A DNA stretch of 64,000 nucleotides from JALYOC01 sp036675345 (GTDB lineage Bacteria; Myxococcota; Myxococcia; Myxococcales; Myxococcaceae). This document shows positions 34,001 to 42,644 of the stretch, one piece after another. The notes below the pieces were generated by a model. That model was not told the origin of the DNA. It ran no database searches and saw only the letters and a list, made by a program, of their open reading frames with translations. Each line of letters opens with the position of its first letter. Positions within the stretch are counted from its first letter, which is position 1. The position numbers and the translations under genes were made by a program. The stretch is taken from the NCBI GenBank assembly GCA_036675345.1, contig JAKFFE010000018.1, positions 1-64,000 of the forward strand, given 5' to 3'.

Positions 34001-35761
34001 ATGGGATGGCCAAGTGTTGGGGGAATTCCGAACCCGGTAAAGATCGTGACCGACGCCGCCGACGAGGTGGTGGAGACGGTCGACGACGCGATTGACACGA
34101 CCAGCGACGTTGCGTCGAACGTCTACGACGGGGTGAGCTCCTTCGTCGATTCCCCGAGCTCGCCGATCCCGGGGCTCTTCGACGGCCTGTCCGACCTTCA
34201 CAGCGACGCGCTGGACCTCGCCGAGAACGCGGCCGATACCTCGATCAGCCTCGCGAACGACGGCTACCAGCTCGCCGGCGACGTGGCGCGGGCAGGTCCG
34301 AATGCGGCCCTGGACCTGGCGGATGGGCTCCTCTCCGGCGCCGATCAGGTCGTGCCCGAGGGCGGGCTGGTGGACCGGCTCCTTAACGGTGCCCAGGACG
34401 GCGTGGACGCGGGCCAGGACGCTCTCGACCTCCACAATCAGGTCCAGGAGACTGCGGGCGGCATCGCCGAGGGCGTCGCGCACGGGGTGGTGGGCCTCGG
34501 GCGCCAGGTCGCGGAGGACCCGGTCGGCACCACCCAGGACATCATCGAGTTCGCCCGCGACACCGTCGACCTGCTGGCGATCGAGGAGAACATCGAGGAC
34601 CTCGGCCCCGGCGACAGCTACTCGCTGGATGCGAGCCTGGATGGTTCGGTCTACGGGATCGCCGGCAGGCTCGAGGGTTCGCAGACCATCACCAAGAACG
34701 AGGATGGCAGCTTCACCCTGGCGGTGACCGGACAGGCCGGATTGGGGCTGATGAGCCGCTCCGGCACCACCGGCGCCGGGACCCTGACCGCCGACGCCTA
34801 CGCCAACCACAGCGGCACCGTGGAGTTCACGTTCGACTCCGCCGAGGAGACCGCCGAGGCGGCGCGCACCTTCCTGGGCCCGGTGGGCGGGGCAGTCTCC
34901 GGCGCGCTCGATGGCGGGCTGGACGGGGCCCTGGAGGGTGCGACGCCCGACTACGATTCGCTGCTCGAGAACATCTCCGCGGTGGAGATCTCTCCCAGCA
35001 TCTCCGGCGGGATCCTCGCCGAAGTCGGCTTTGGGCAGCGCGGAGGCAGCTCGGGCACCGAGGAGAGCGGGGCCTCCGCGGAGCCGAAGAGCATCCTCGG
35101 GATCAGCGCCGGAATCTCGGGCGAGGCCTCGGTGGGCGCACGGATCGAGTTCCCGGACGACGGACCGCCGAAGCTCATCGTGAGCCAGTCGATCGACGTC
35201 TCGGTGGCCGACTCGGCGTCGATTCCAGGTCTGAAGGCGAACCTCAGCGGCGGTGCATCGGTCACGGTCGAGGAGAGCTTCGAGCTCCCCGAGGGCTTCA
35301 GCATCGGCGATGCCATCAGCGACCCGCTCACGGCCGCGCAGGAGATCGCGTCCAGTGCGCGGCGCACCGGCGAGGTCTCGGTGACGCTCAGCGGCCACGT
35401 CGCGGGAGGGGTCAAGTCCAAGGGGGGCGAACTCGAAGCGGAGCTCAGGTTCACCGGAGGCGTCGACGAGGTGCTCGACTCGGGCGCGATCGAGGACGCG
35501 GTCCAGGGGCGGTTTGGAAAGGCCTTCGCCGCGCTCGAGGAGATCACCGAGGTCGAGGCGTCACTCACCCCGGTCACCACGGACACCACCGGGGTCTCCT
35601 ATCAGGGCGGCGACGGCGTGGACTCGGTTGGGGTCTCCTTCAGCTCCACCACCGTTGATCGGCACGACCCGATCCTCGAGTACCAGGGCACGCTCGACGA
35701 GGCGACCGACCAGCTCGCTGCGGCGATCAGACAGCACCGGTTCTCGTCCGTCCGGGGGTAG
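34001..35761 (+). CDS. Large acidic protein of unknown function
   Basis: 586 aa, ATG at 34001 after AAGGGG. The first ~200 residues are a very acidic series of amphipathic helices rich in D, V and A (TDAADEVVETVDDAIDTTSD; LDLADGLLSGADQVV). The rest is beta-rich with repeated SGxxSGEASVGARIEF- and VSVTLSGHVAGGVKSKG-like strands, as in amphipathic or barrel-like beta structures. There is no signal peptide or named domain. The mix of helical and long beta regions recalls contact-dependent toxins or lipid-binding proteins, but nothing supports either. Confidence 0.75.
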   Translation: MGWPSVGGIPNPVKIVTDAADEVVETVDDAIDTTSDVASNVYDGVSSFVDSPSSPIPGLFDGLSDLHSDALDLAENAADTSISLANDGYQLAGDVARAGPNAALDLADGLLSGADQVVPEGGLVDRLLNGAQDGVDAGQDALDLHNQVQETAGGIAEGVAHGVVGLGRQVAEDPVGTTQDIIEFARDTVDLLAIEENIEDLGPGDSYSLDASLDGSVYGIAGRLEGSQTITKNEDGSFTLAVTGQAGLGLMSRSGTTGAGTLTADAYANHSGTVEFTFDSAEETAEAARTFLGPVGGAVSGALDGGLDGALEGATPDYDSLLENISAVEISPSISGGILAEVGFGQRGGSSGTEESGASAEPKSILGISAGISGEASVGARIEFPDDGPPKLIVSQSIDVSVADSASIPGLKANLSGGASVTVEESFELPEGFSIGDAISDPLTAAQEIASSARRTGEVSVTLSGHVAGGVKSKGGELEAELRFTGGVDEVLDSGAIEDAVQGRFGKAFAALEEITEVEASLTPVTTDTTGVSYQGGDGVDSVGVSFSSTTVDRHDPILEYQGTLDEATDQLAAAIRQHRFSSVRG

Positions 35762-35892
35762 GCAGAGCCCGACGCTGCAGATCAGGAGGCGCGGGTGATG
35801 GACCGCGCCACTTTGCTTGAGCACCGCGGCCTTTGGGGACAGGAACTGGGTCCCGGCTTCGCCTTCGAGCTTCCTTGGATCAGGATGCGTCC

Positions 35893-36318
35893 ATGACGAC
35901 CCACGAGCAGCTCGCGCTCCTCCTCGACCAAGCAGACGCCGCGATCAATGCTGAGGACTTCGTCGCACTGATGAGGTTCTACGCCGACGAGGCAACGTTG
36001 GTGGTCAAGCCAGGCAAGACGATCACGGGGCACGAAGCGCTTCGGAATGCGTTCGTCTTCATCGCCGACTTTTTCAACCACACGCTGCAGGTGTCGCAGG
36101 AGGGCCTGACCGTGGTTGAAGGGGCGGAGACGGCCTTGGTGCTCGCGCGCACTCGGGTCAGGGCTACCATGAAGACCGGCGAGCCCTACGACGTGCTGCG
36201 GCGAGCAACCTACGTCTTCAAGCGGGACGCCACGCGAGGCTGGCTCTGCACCGTCGACAACTCCTACGGCACCGACTTGCTCGACGAAGCTCCCAGCGAC
36301 CTCCGGTTGGTCATTTGA
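35893..36318 (+). CDS. NTF2-like/SnoaL-type protein
   Basis: 141 aa. The pattern is that of the SnoaL/DUF4440 cone fold: an N-terminal helix pair (LLDQADAAINAEDFVALMRFYADEATLVVKPG in part), GHEALRNAFV, then beta strands ending YVFKRDATRGWLCTVDNSYGTDLL. These proteins are small-molecule-binding or isomerase-like; the substrate is unknown. The ATG at 35893 begins the fold exactly. It stands alone with 131 bp before it. Confidence 0.82.
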   Translation: MTTHEQLALLLDQADAAINAEDFVALMRFYADEATLVVKPGKTITGHEALRNAFVFIADFFNHTLQVSQEGLTVVEGAETALVLARTRVRATMKTGEPYDVLRRATYVFKRDATRGWLCTVDNSYGTDLLDEAPSDLRLVI

Positions 36319-36480
36319 CCGCAACGCTGCGGAGCTGGAGGCGCGGGCCCAGGCGGTGTCCGGGCCACCTCGCGCCCTGAGGTGCTCGCCACAAGCAGCG
36401 GGGTCCGCCAGACGACGAACGGCTTCCGAATTGTCCTTCCCCCCGTTCAGCCGTGCGTCCCGCCCCCTTAGGTTCCGCGC

Positions 36481-36912
36481 ATGGAGACCACCCAATCCTT
36501 GCACCGCGGCCGGCTCATCGATCATCTCCAGCTGGTGGTGAAGGACCTGGAGGCGAGCAGGAAGTTCTACGCCGCGGTCCTCGCCAGCTTGGACATCCCG
36601 ATGGGCGCCAGCGAGAAGGAGTTCTTCTGGGCCGACGAGCTCTTCGTCTCGGGTGTGGGCTCGCCAGCCGCCAATGGGAAGTTGACCGGCCGGACCCACT
36701 TTGCGTTTCAAGCGAAGGACGAGGCGATGGTGCGCGCTTTCCACGCCGCGGCGCTCGCGAACGGCGGGAAGGACAACGGAGCGCCAGGCGTGCGGCCGTA
36801 CCATCCGGGCTACTACGCGGCCTTCGCGTTGGATCCGGACGGCAACAACATCGAAGCGGTGTTCCATGGCCCGCATCAACGCAGCTCGCCATCGGTGAAG
36901 ATCGAGTTCTAA
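36481..36912 (+). CDS. VOC (glyoxalase/bleomycin-resistance) superfamily protein
   Basis: 143 aa. Two beta-alpha-beta-beta-beta modules: HLQLVVKDLEASRKFYAAVL in the first and HFAFQAKDEAMVRAFHAAAL...FALDPDGNNIEAVF in the second. H-x-Q and the final E of NNIEAV are likely metal ligands, as in lyase or dioxygenase members. The substrate is not predictable. Adjacent genes (NTF2-like, DUF1428) suggest a group of small enzymes, not an operon with known purpose. Confidence 0.88.
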   Translation: METTQSLHRGRLIDHLQLVVKDLEASRKFYAAVLASLDIPMGASEKEFFWADELFVSGVGSPAANGKLTGRTHFAFQAKDEAMVRAFHAAALANGGKDNGAPGVRPYHPGYYAAFALDPDGNNIEAVFHGPHQRSSPSVKIEF

Positions 36913-36957
36913 CCTGCAACCCAGCCCTGCACAGGACTGCTAGAAGGCGCGACCACT

Positions 36958-37314
36958 ATGGCCCGATACGTTGACGGATTCGTCCTCGCCGTTCCGAAGA
37001 AGAATCTCCCCGCGTATCGCAAGATGGCAAGGCTGGGCGCCAAGGTCTGGAAGGAGCATGGCGCGCTGGAATACGTCGAGTGCGTCGGCGATGACCTGGC
37101 CACCACCATGGGCACCTCGTTCCTCAAACTGGCGAAGACCAAGCCTGGTGAGACGGTGTGCTTTTCGTTCATCGTCTACAAGTCGCGCGCCCATCGCGAC
37201 GCGGTGAACAAGAAGGTCATGGCGGACCCGCGCATGGGGAAGGCGCCGAACCCGATGCCGTTTGACATGAAGCGGATGTCGTTCGGGGGCTTCAAGACCA
37301 TCGTTGAGGCTTGA
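36958..37314 (+). CDS. DUF1428 protein
   Basis: 118 aa, the full family length. The characteristic start ARYVDGFVLAVPKKNLPAYRKMA, the middle VCFSFIVYKSRAHRDAVNKKVM and the C-terminal FDMKRMSFGGFKTIVE are all present. It is a dimeric ferredoxin-like alpha/beta-barrel family of unknown function, often next to glyoxalase-type genes, as here (45 bp after the VOC gene). Confidence 0.9.
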   Translation: MARYVDGFVLAVPKKNLPAYRKMARLGAKVWKEHGALEYVECVGDDLATTMGTSFLKLAKTKPGETVCFSFIVYKSRAHRDAVNKKVMADPRMGKAPNPMPFDMKRMSFGGFKTIVEA

Positions 37315-37416
37315 TCACCCGCGCTGATCGGCCCCTCCCTCCAACATTGTTGCTGGCGCCCCGGCAGTGAACGAGCATCGGCGGGTTTCGCCGCGAGCCG
37401 GCGGAGGGGGAAGCCG

Positions 37417-38775
37417 ATGGCGACGACCGAGACCAGGACCGCGACACCGAAGGCAGCGCGCGGAGTTCCGTTTTTAGGCGTGCTGCCCCGGTTGCTGGCG
37501 GATCCTGCGGGGCTGGCGGTGGAGCTGATGCGGGCCACCGACGAGGTGGTGCCGCTGCGGGTGGGGCCGGTGACCGTGTACCTGGTCCACCACCCGGACC
37601 ATCTGCGGCACATCCTGCTCGACAACCACCAGAACTACACCAAGGGGCCGCTGTTCGCGCGCGCGGACCTGCTCCTGGGCAATGGGCTGGTGTTGAACCA
37701 CGGAGACGCCTGGCTGCGGCAGCGGCGGTTGATGCAGCCGGCGTTCGCGCGACAGCGGCTGGCGGCGATGGTGCCGGCCTTCGCGGAGGTCGCCTCGGCA
37801 CGATTGTCCACCTGGCGCCAGGCCACCGGGCCATTGGAGATGTGGACCGAGATGACCGCCATCACCATGCGGGCGCTGCTCAAGGCGATGTTCGGGCTCA
37901 GCGTCGATGATCAGCTGGTCCGTCGGTTTGATCTCGCGTTCGACCGGATCGGCCGCCACGTCGAGGTCCGCGGACCGACGTTCTTCCTCCCGGACTGGTT
38001 TCCGCTCCCGGGCCGTACCGCCGCGCTGGCCGCGGTGGCCGACCTCCATGCCATCGTCGCCCAGCTCGTCGCCGAGCGCCGCCACCTCGGCGGGGAGGGC
38101 GACGATCTGCTGGGGAGGATGATCGCGGCCCGCGACGAGGATGGCTCCGCGATGAGCGAGGAGCAGCTGCGCGACGAGGTGAAGACCTTGATCTTCGGGG
38201 GCTACGACTCCACGGCGACCGGGCTGGCGTGGACCTGGTACCTGCTCACCACCCACCCCGAGGCCGCGCACCGGGCGCGGGAAGAGGTGCTGGCGGTGAT
38301 GCCCGAGGGCGTCCCCACCGCCGAGCAGCTGATGAAGCTCGACTTTCTGGGCCGCTGCTACCACGAGGCGCTGCGCCTCTACCCGCCGTTCTCCTTCCAT
38401 CCCCGGATGGCCCTCAAGGAGGACACCGTCGGCGGCTGTCGCATCCCCGCGGGGGCCACGCTCCTCTACAGCAACTACGCGCCTGGCCGGAACCCGGCCT
38501 TCTGGTCGCACCCGGACAGCTTTCATCCGGATCACTTCCTGGCCGACCAGGTCGCCGCGCGCCATCGCTTCGCCTACCAGGCCTTCTCCGCGGGGCCACG
38601 GATGTGCATCGGGGCCAGCATGGCGGCGCTGGAGGCCAAGACGGTGCTGGCCTTGGGCCTGCGTGACTACGACCTGGTGCGCGCCGCCAACGTGCCGGTG
38701 ATGCAGGCGCGCTTCGGGACCACCCGGGCCAAGGGGGGAATCCACCTCGAGGTCCGCCCCCGGGCAGCGGTGTAG
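37417..38775 (+). CDS. Cytochrome P450
   Basis: 452 aa. The heme-binding motif is FSAGPRMCIGAS with the thiolate cysteine, the I-helix reads FGGYDSTATGLAW with the acid/Thr pair, the K-helix ExxR is EALRLYPP, and the PERF region is DSFHPDHF. It is a bacterial monooxygenase, probably hydroxylating a hydrophobic substrate; the broad homology to CYP102/CYP4-like fatty-acid hydroxylases is a guess. No reductase or ferredoxin gene is adjacent, so electrons come from elsewhere. Confidence 0.93.
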   Translation: MATTETRTATPKAARGVPFLGVLPRLLADPAGLAVELMRATDEVVPLRVGPVTVYLVHHPDHLRHILLDNHQNYTKGPLFARADLLLGNGLVLNHGDAWLRQRRLMQPAFARQRLAAMVPAFAEVASARLSTWRQATGPLEMWTEMTAITMRALLKAMFGLSVDDQLVRRFDLAFDRIGRHVEVRGPTFFLPDWFPLPGRTAALAAVADLHAIVAQLVAERRHLGGEGDDLLGRMIAARDEDGSAMSEEQLRDEVKTLIFGGYDSTATGLAWTWYLLTTHPEAAHRAREEVLAVMPEGVPTAEQLMKLDFLGRCYHEALRLYPPFSFHPRMALKEDTVGGCRIPAGATLLYSNYAPGRNPAFWSHPDSFHPDHFLADQVAARHRFAYQAFSAGPRMCIGASMAALEAKTVLALGLRDYDLVRAANVPVMQARFGTTRAKGGIHLEVRPRAAV

Positions 38776-38802
38776 TGCGCGCGTGAACCGGGCGGTCTCA
38801 GC

Positions 38803-41052
38803 TCAGCGGCGCTTCGGGCGTGGGCTGAGCTCTCGAACCAGTGTCCGGCGAACGTCGGGGTCAGTCTGGAGCGAATCGAGCAACTGCTGCAGCCGCCTCG
38901 GGTCGGTCGCAGCGGCGATCAGGCGTTCCAGCACGTCAATCCGGACAGGGATCGGCCCCACCCAGTCATAGCCGTAGGCCTCGGCGTCACGGCCGGTCAT
39001 CGCCTCCTTCGCGAGGATGGCCTGGGTGGGTGTGCCCTCTGGCCGCGGCGCCGCCTCGTAGACCGAGGTCAGCAGGCCGCGCCGCTCCAGCGCCCGCTGG
39101 GAGATCGCCTCGGCGAGGGCGAAGAAGCGGGCGCCCTCCCCCACTTGCAGTGAGGCCAGCCGCTGGTGGGACTCGGGGTCCAACAGGGCCAGCTGCTCCT
39201 CCAGCGACGGGTCCCGCCTCACGATCCCCAACCCCTCGGCGAAGCGGTAGGCCACCGCCCGCAGCGGCGCCGGGCGCCCCTGTGCGGTGAGGGTCTCCGC
39301 GGGGAACCCGCCCATCGCCTCGCGGACCAAGTCCTTCGCATAGGCCATCATCCGCCGCTCCAGGCGACTGCGTTGGCCACGAGACCAGGCATCTGCGTCC
39401 ACCAGCGCGACCTGCGGCGAGCGGCGATCCGCGCCCCTCACCAACCGGGCCAAGGGATGGCCCTCGAAGCCGATCCGTCCCACCGCGTCCAGCTCGAAGG
39501 CCTCGTGGTTCAGCTCCACCACCCTCTCGATGAACTCCTCGGCGGTGGGTCCTGCATCGGCCAGGTCGCGCAGCTGCGCGAAGGGGCCGGTGGCCTCCGG
39601 CCGGGTCTGGCTGCGGAAGCGCTTGGGGCGGTGGACGGTCCGGTGGACGAACCGCTCAACCAGCCGCTGGTGCAGCGCATCCCCCAGCGCGTCTTCGATC
39701 TGGCGGGTCCGTTCCTGCCAATGCACCGAGTTCGGGATCCAGCGGCCGCGCTGGGTGATGTAGGTCCAGGTCCGGATCGCCGCCAGCCGGTCGGTGAGGG
39801 TGTGGAGGTCGCCGCTGAAGTCATCCAGCGGCGCGATCTGCCGGTGCAACCACTCGTCCCTCAGCTGACCTCCGCCAGAAGCAAGCTGGAGGAAGACCTC
39901 CTTGAGGAGCAGCGCGTGCTCGCCCAGCATGCCCTTGCGGAAGTCGGGGATCCGGCAGACCTCCCAGAGCAGCTCGACGCTGGCGCGGTCGGCGGTGAGG
40001 CGCTGCACCTCCGGCTTCTCCGCCAGCAACCGCAGCGCGTCGAAGTCCTCGGCGCGTTCCACCCGGGAGAAGAGGTCCCGGTCCGGCCCCAGCGCCAGCG
40101 TGTCGAGCAGCGTCTGGGGGGTGCGGAAGTCCAGGTCCACGTTCCGCCAGATCAGCCGCTGCACTGGGGGGAAGCGGTGCGCCTCGATCGCGGCGATGGT
40201 CCGCGGGTCGAGTTCGGGCGCGGTGGTCAGCGTCCCGAAGGCGCCGTCCTTCACGTGCCTGCCCGCGCGTCCCGCGATCTGCCCCAGTTCGTCGACGCTC
40301 AGCTCCCGCTGCTCGAAGCCATCGAACTTGGAGAGCCCCGCGAAGGCGATCCGGTCCAGGTCCAGGTTCAGCCCCATCCCGATGGCGTCGGTGGCTACCA
40401 GGTACTGGACCTCTCCGGACTGGTACATCGCCACCTGCGCGTTGCGCGTCCTCGGGGAGAGCGCCCCCAGCACGACGGCCACCCCTCCGCGCAGCTGACG
40501 GAGGGACTCCGCCAGCTCGTAGACCCGCTCGATGGAGAAGGCGACCACCGCGGATCTGGGAGGGAGGCTCTTGAGGGAGCGGCTTCCGAACGAGCGGAGC
40601 TGGGAGAGCCGCTCCGAGCGCCGGAAGGTGGCGCCGGGCAGCAGCGCCCGGATCAGCGGCCTCATCGTCTCCGAGCCCAGGAACCAGGTCTCGCGCCGGC
40701 CGCGCGCGTGCAGCAGGCGATCGGTGAAGACGTGGCCGCGCTCGCGGTGCGCACACAGCTGGATCTCGTCGATCGCCAGGAAGTCCACCGGATGGTCGGT
40801 GGGCATCGCCTCCACGGTGCAGACCCAGTAGGCGGGGTGGGCGGGCACCCGCTTCTCTTCGCCGGTCATCAGCGCGACGCGCGCCTCACCGACCTTGGCG
40901 GTGAGCCGGTCGTAGACCTCGCGGGCCAGCAGCCGGAGGGGGAGACCGATCATCCCGCTGTCGTGCTCCAGCATCCGCTCGATCGCGCGGTGGGTCTTGC
41001 CGGTGTTGGTGGGCCCCAGCTCGGCGACGATGAACGAAGGTTCGGACGGCAT
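38803..41052 (-). CDS. Suv3-like SF2 RNA helicase
   Basis: 749 aa. Motif I GPTNTGKTHRA is at residues 13-20, motif II is DEIQ (AIDEIQLCAHRERGHVFT), VATDAIGMGLNLDLDRI and QIAGRAGRH follow. DEIQ plus this C-lobe is the mark of the Suv3 family, best known from mitochondrial RNA degradosomes and present in some bacteria. The C-terminal third is extra, helical and unrecognised. It is co-directional with the SDR gene (10-bp gap) and convergent with the P450. Confidence 0.88.
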   Translation of the reverse strand: MPSEPSFIVAELGPTNTGKTHRAIERMLEHDSGMIGLPLRLLAREVYDRLTAKVGEARVALMTGEEKRVPAHPAYWVCTVEAMPTDHPVDFLAIDEIQLCAHRERGHVFTDRLLHARGRRETWFLGSETMRPLIRALLPGATFRRSERLSQLRSFGSRSLKSLPPRSAVVAFSIERVYELAESLRQLRGGVAVVLGALSPRTRNAQVAMYQSGEVQYLVATDAIGMGLNLDLDRIAFAGLSKFDGFEQRELSVDELGQIAGRAGRHVKDGAFGTLTTAPELDPRTIAAIEAHRFPPVQRLIWRNVDLDFRTPQTLLDTLALGPDRDLFSRVERAEDFDALRLLAEKPEVQRLTADRASVELLWEVCRIPDFRKGMLGEHALLLKEVFLQLASGGGQLRDEWLHRQIAPLDDFSGDLHTLTDRLAAIRTWTYITQRGRWIPNSVHWQERTRQIEDALGDALHQRLVERFVHRTVHRPKRFRSQTRPEATGPFAQLRDLADAGPTAEEFIERVVELNHEAFELDAVGRIGFEGHPLARLVRGADRRSPQVALVDADAWSRGQRSRLERRMMAYAKDLVREAMGGFPAETLTAQGRPAPLRAVAYRFAEGLGIVRRDPSLEEQLALLDPESHQRLASLQVGEGARFFALAEAISQRALERRGLLTSVYEAAPRPEGTPTQAILAKEAMTGRDAEAYGYDWVGPIPVRIDVLERLIAAATDPRRLQQLLDSLQTDPDVRRTLVRELSPRPKRR

Positions 41053-41062
41053 TGCAGCTGGC

Positions 41063-41944
41063 TCAGGCCATTGCCCGTGCGACCAGCGCCTCCGACTCGG
41101 CGAGGAACCGCTCGACGTGCGTGCGGTCGGTGAGCTTCGACGACGGCTCGATGGCTTCGCCCTTCCGGTTGAAGAGCGCGCCGCCGTGCTCCTCCAGGTC
41201 GGGCGAGACGAGCAGTGGGACGATGGTCGCCGCGTACTGAGCGGGCGACGGCATGAACCAGCCGATCAGCGTCTCCGTGAGGCGAGACTTGAACGAGCCC
41301 TTGCCGAGGAAGTTGTCCCGGATGTGGGTCTTGATCAGCCCCGGGTTCAGCCCGAACACCAGCGCGTCCGGGTAGCGTTTCGCTGCATCGAGGACGAGCA
41401 TCTCGTTGCCGGCGACGGTGTTCATGTGGACGGCCATGCCGCTGTACGCCTTCTCGGCGTTCAGGTCCCCCAGCGTGCCTGCCTGGTCGGTGCCGGGGTA
41501 GCCCATCACGAACACCCGGGGCTTGCGGCCCCTGGCGCGGGCCTTGCCGAGGCGGGGCGCGAGCTCGCGGAGCATCACCAGCCGGTTGAGGTAGCTCACC
41601 GCCATGTCGCGCTCGAGGCCCTCGGCGGTCTCCTGGCGCTGGGGCGCGGCGAAGATGCCGGTGGTGAAGACGAGCAGGTCGAGTTGCTCGGCGGGCAGTG
41701 CCCTGGCGATGCGCCGCGCCTCTCGCATCAGGCTCAAGTCCGCCTTCACGAACGTCAGGTTGGGCGCGTTCTCATCGCGGAAGGTCTGGCCGACGACGGT
41801 GACCCTTGCGCCACGCGCCGCCAGCGTCCGGCTGATGGCGCGCCCCAGTCCGCCGGTTCCGCCCACCACCGCGGCCTTCCAGCCCGCCAGGTCGAGCGCC
41901 GAAGCCGGCACGCGCTGCCAGTGGAAGTTCTTGTTCGTCTTCAT
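41063..41944 (-). CDS. Atypical short-chain dehydrogenase/reductase (SDR)
   Basis: 293 aa with the Rossmann nucleotide loop VVGGTGGLGRAIS and the LVFTTGIFAAP strand. The usual S-Y-K triad is not intact: the region corresponding to YxxxK reads AYSGMAVHMN, with alanine where the lysine should be, and the Ser position is not Ser in VFVMGYPG. It may be a non-catalytic or re-tasked SDR, or may use another residue. Upstream of the Suv3-like helicase on the same strand. Confidence 0.8.
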   Translation of the reverse strand: MKTNKNFHWQRVPASALDLAGWKAAVVGGTGGLGRAISRTLAARGARVTVVGQTFRDENAPNLTFVKADLSLMREARRIARALPAEQLDLLVFTTGIFAAPQRQETAEGLERDMAVSYLNRLVMLRELAPRLGKARARGRKPRVFVMGYPGTDQAGTLGDLNAEKAYSGMAVHMNTVAGNEMLVLDAAKRYPDALVFGLNPGLIKTHIRDNFLGKGSFKSRLTETLIGWFMPSPAQYAATIVPLLVSPDLEEHGGALFNRKGEAIEPSSKLTDRTHVERFLAESEALVARAMA

Positions 41945-42103
41945 GGGTCAGCTCCCTTCTGCTGTGGTCGGAACCCGGGCCCACGCGTCGAAGGCCATTT
42001 CCGCGACATATGTGGCGCGACCTGCCCTGTCGCGAGGATAGCGTCCTCGTCTGGCCCAGGCATGGTTACGGCGGGCTTGGGCCCTTGCCGCGAGGGTGCC
42101 AAC

Positions 42104-42577
42104 ATGGCCGTGGTGAAGACGAAAGCGCCCGCCAGGAAGACGGTGAAGCCGAAGGTGGCCAAGAAGGCCGTCCCCAAGAAGACGCCCCCGCCAGCGGGGG
42201 AGGCGCCCAAGAAGCCGCGCATCTTCGGGATGTCGTTCGCCAGCGTCTATCCGCTCTACATCCAGAAGGCGGAGAAGAAGGGCCGGACCCAGGCGGAGGT
42301 GGACGAGATCATCACCTGGCTCACGGGCTACCGCGGTCAGGCTTTCCATCGCACCCTCGACGCCAAGACCGACCTCGAGACGTTCTTCGCTAAGGCGCCC
42401 CGGATGAACCCGAACGTGGGGCTGATCACCGGCCTCGTCTGCGGCGTGCGCGTGGAAGAGGTCGCCGACCCGCTGATGCAGAAGATCCGCTACCTGGACA
42501 AGCTGATCGACGAGCTGGCCAGGGGCAAGAAGATGGAGAGCATCCTTCGCCCGTCGCCATCCCCGGGTACCCGGTAG
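42104..42577 (+). CDS. DUF2200 domain protein with basic N-terminal tail
   Basis: 157 aa. Residues 1-45 are a Lys/Pro/Ala-rich tail (KTKAPARKTVKPKVAKKAVP), histone H1-like. From ~38 on the DUF2200 fold is clear: FGMSFASVYPLYIQKAEKKGRTQAEVDEIITWLTGY, then PRMNPNVGLITGLVCGVRVEEVADPLM (motif shown in part). DUF2200 is a small conserved bacterial family of unknown function. The basic tail suggests nucleic-acid association in this myxobacterial version. Confidence 0.85.
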   Translation: MAVVKTKAPARKTVKPKVAKKAVPKKTPPPAGEAPKKPRIFGMSFASVYPLYIQKAEKKGRTQAEVDEIITWLTGYRGQAFHRTLDAKTDLETFFAKAPRMNPNVGLITGLVCGVRVEEVADPLMQKIRYLDKLIDELARGKKMESILRPSPSPGTR

Positions 42578-42644
42578 CGGTCCTGGCAGGCGGAGCGGGC
42601 GTGGCCGGCCCGCTGTTCGGCGTCTGCGGAGGTACACTCTCTCC

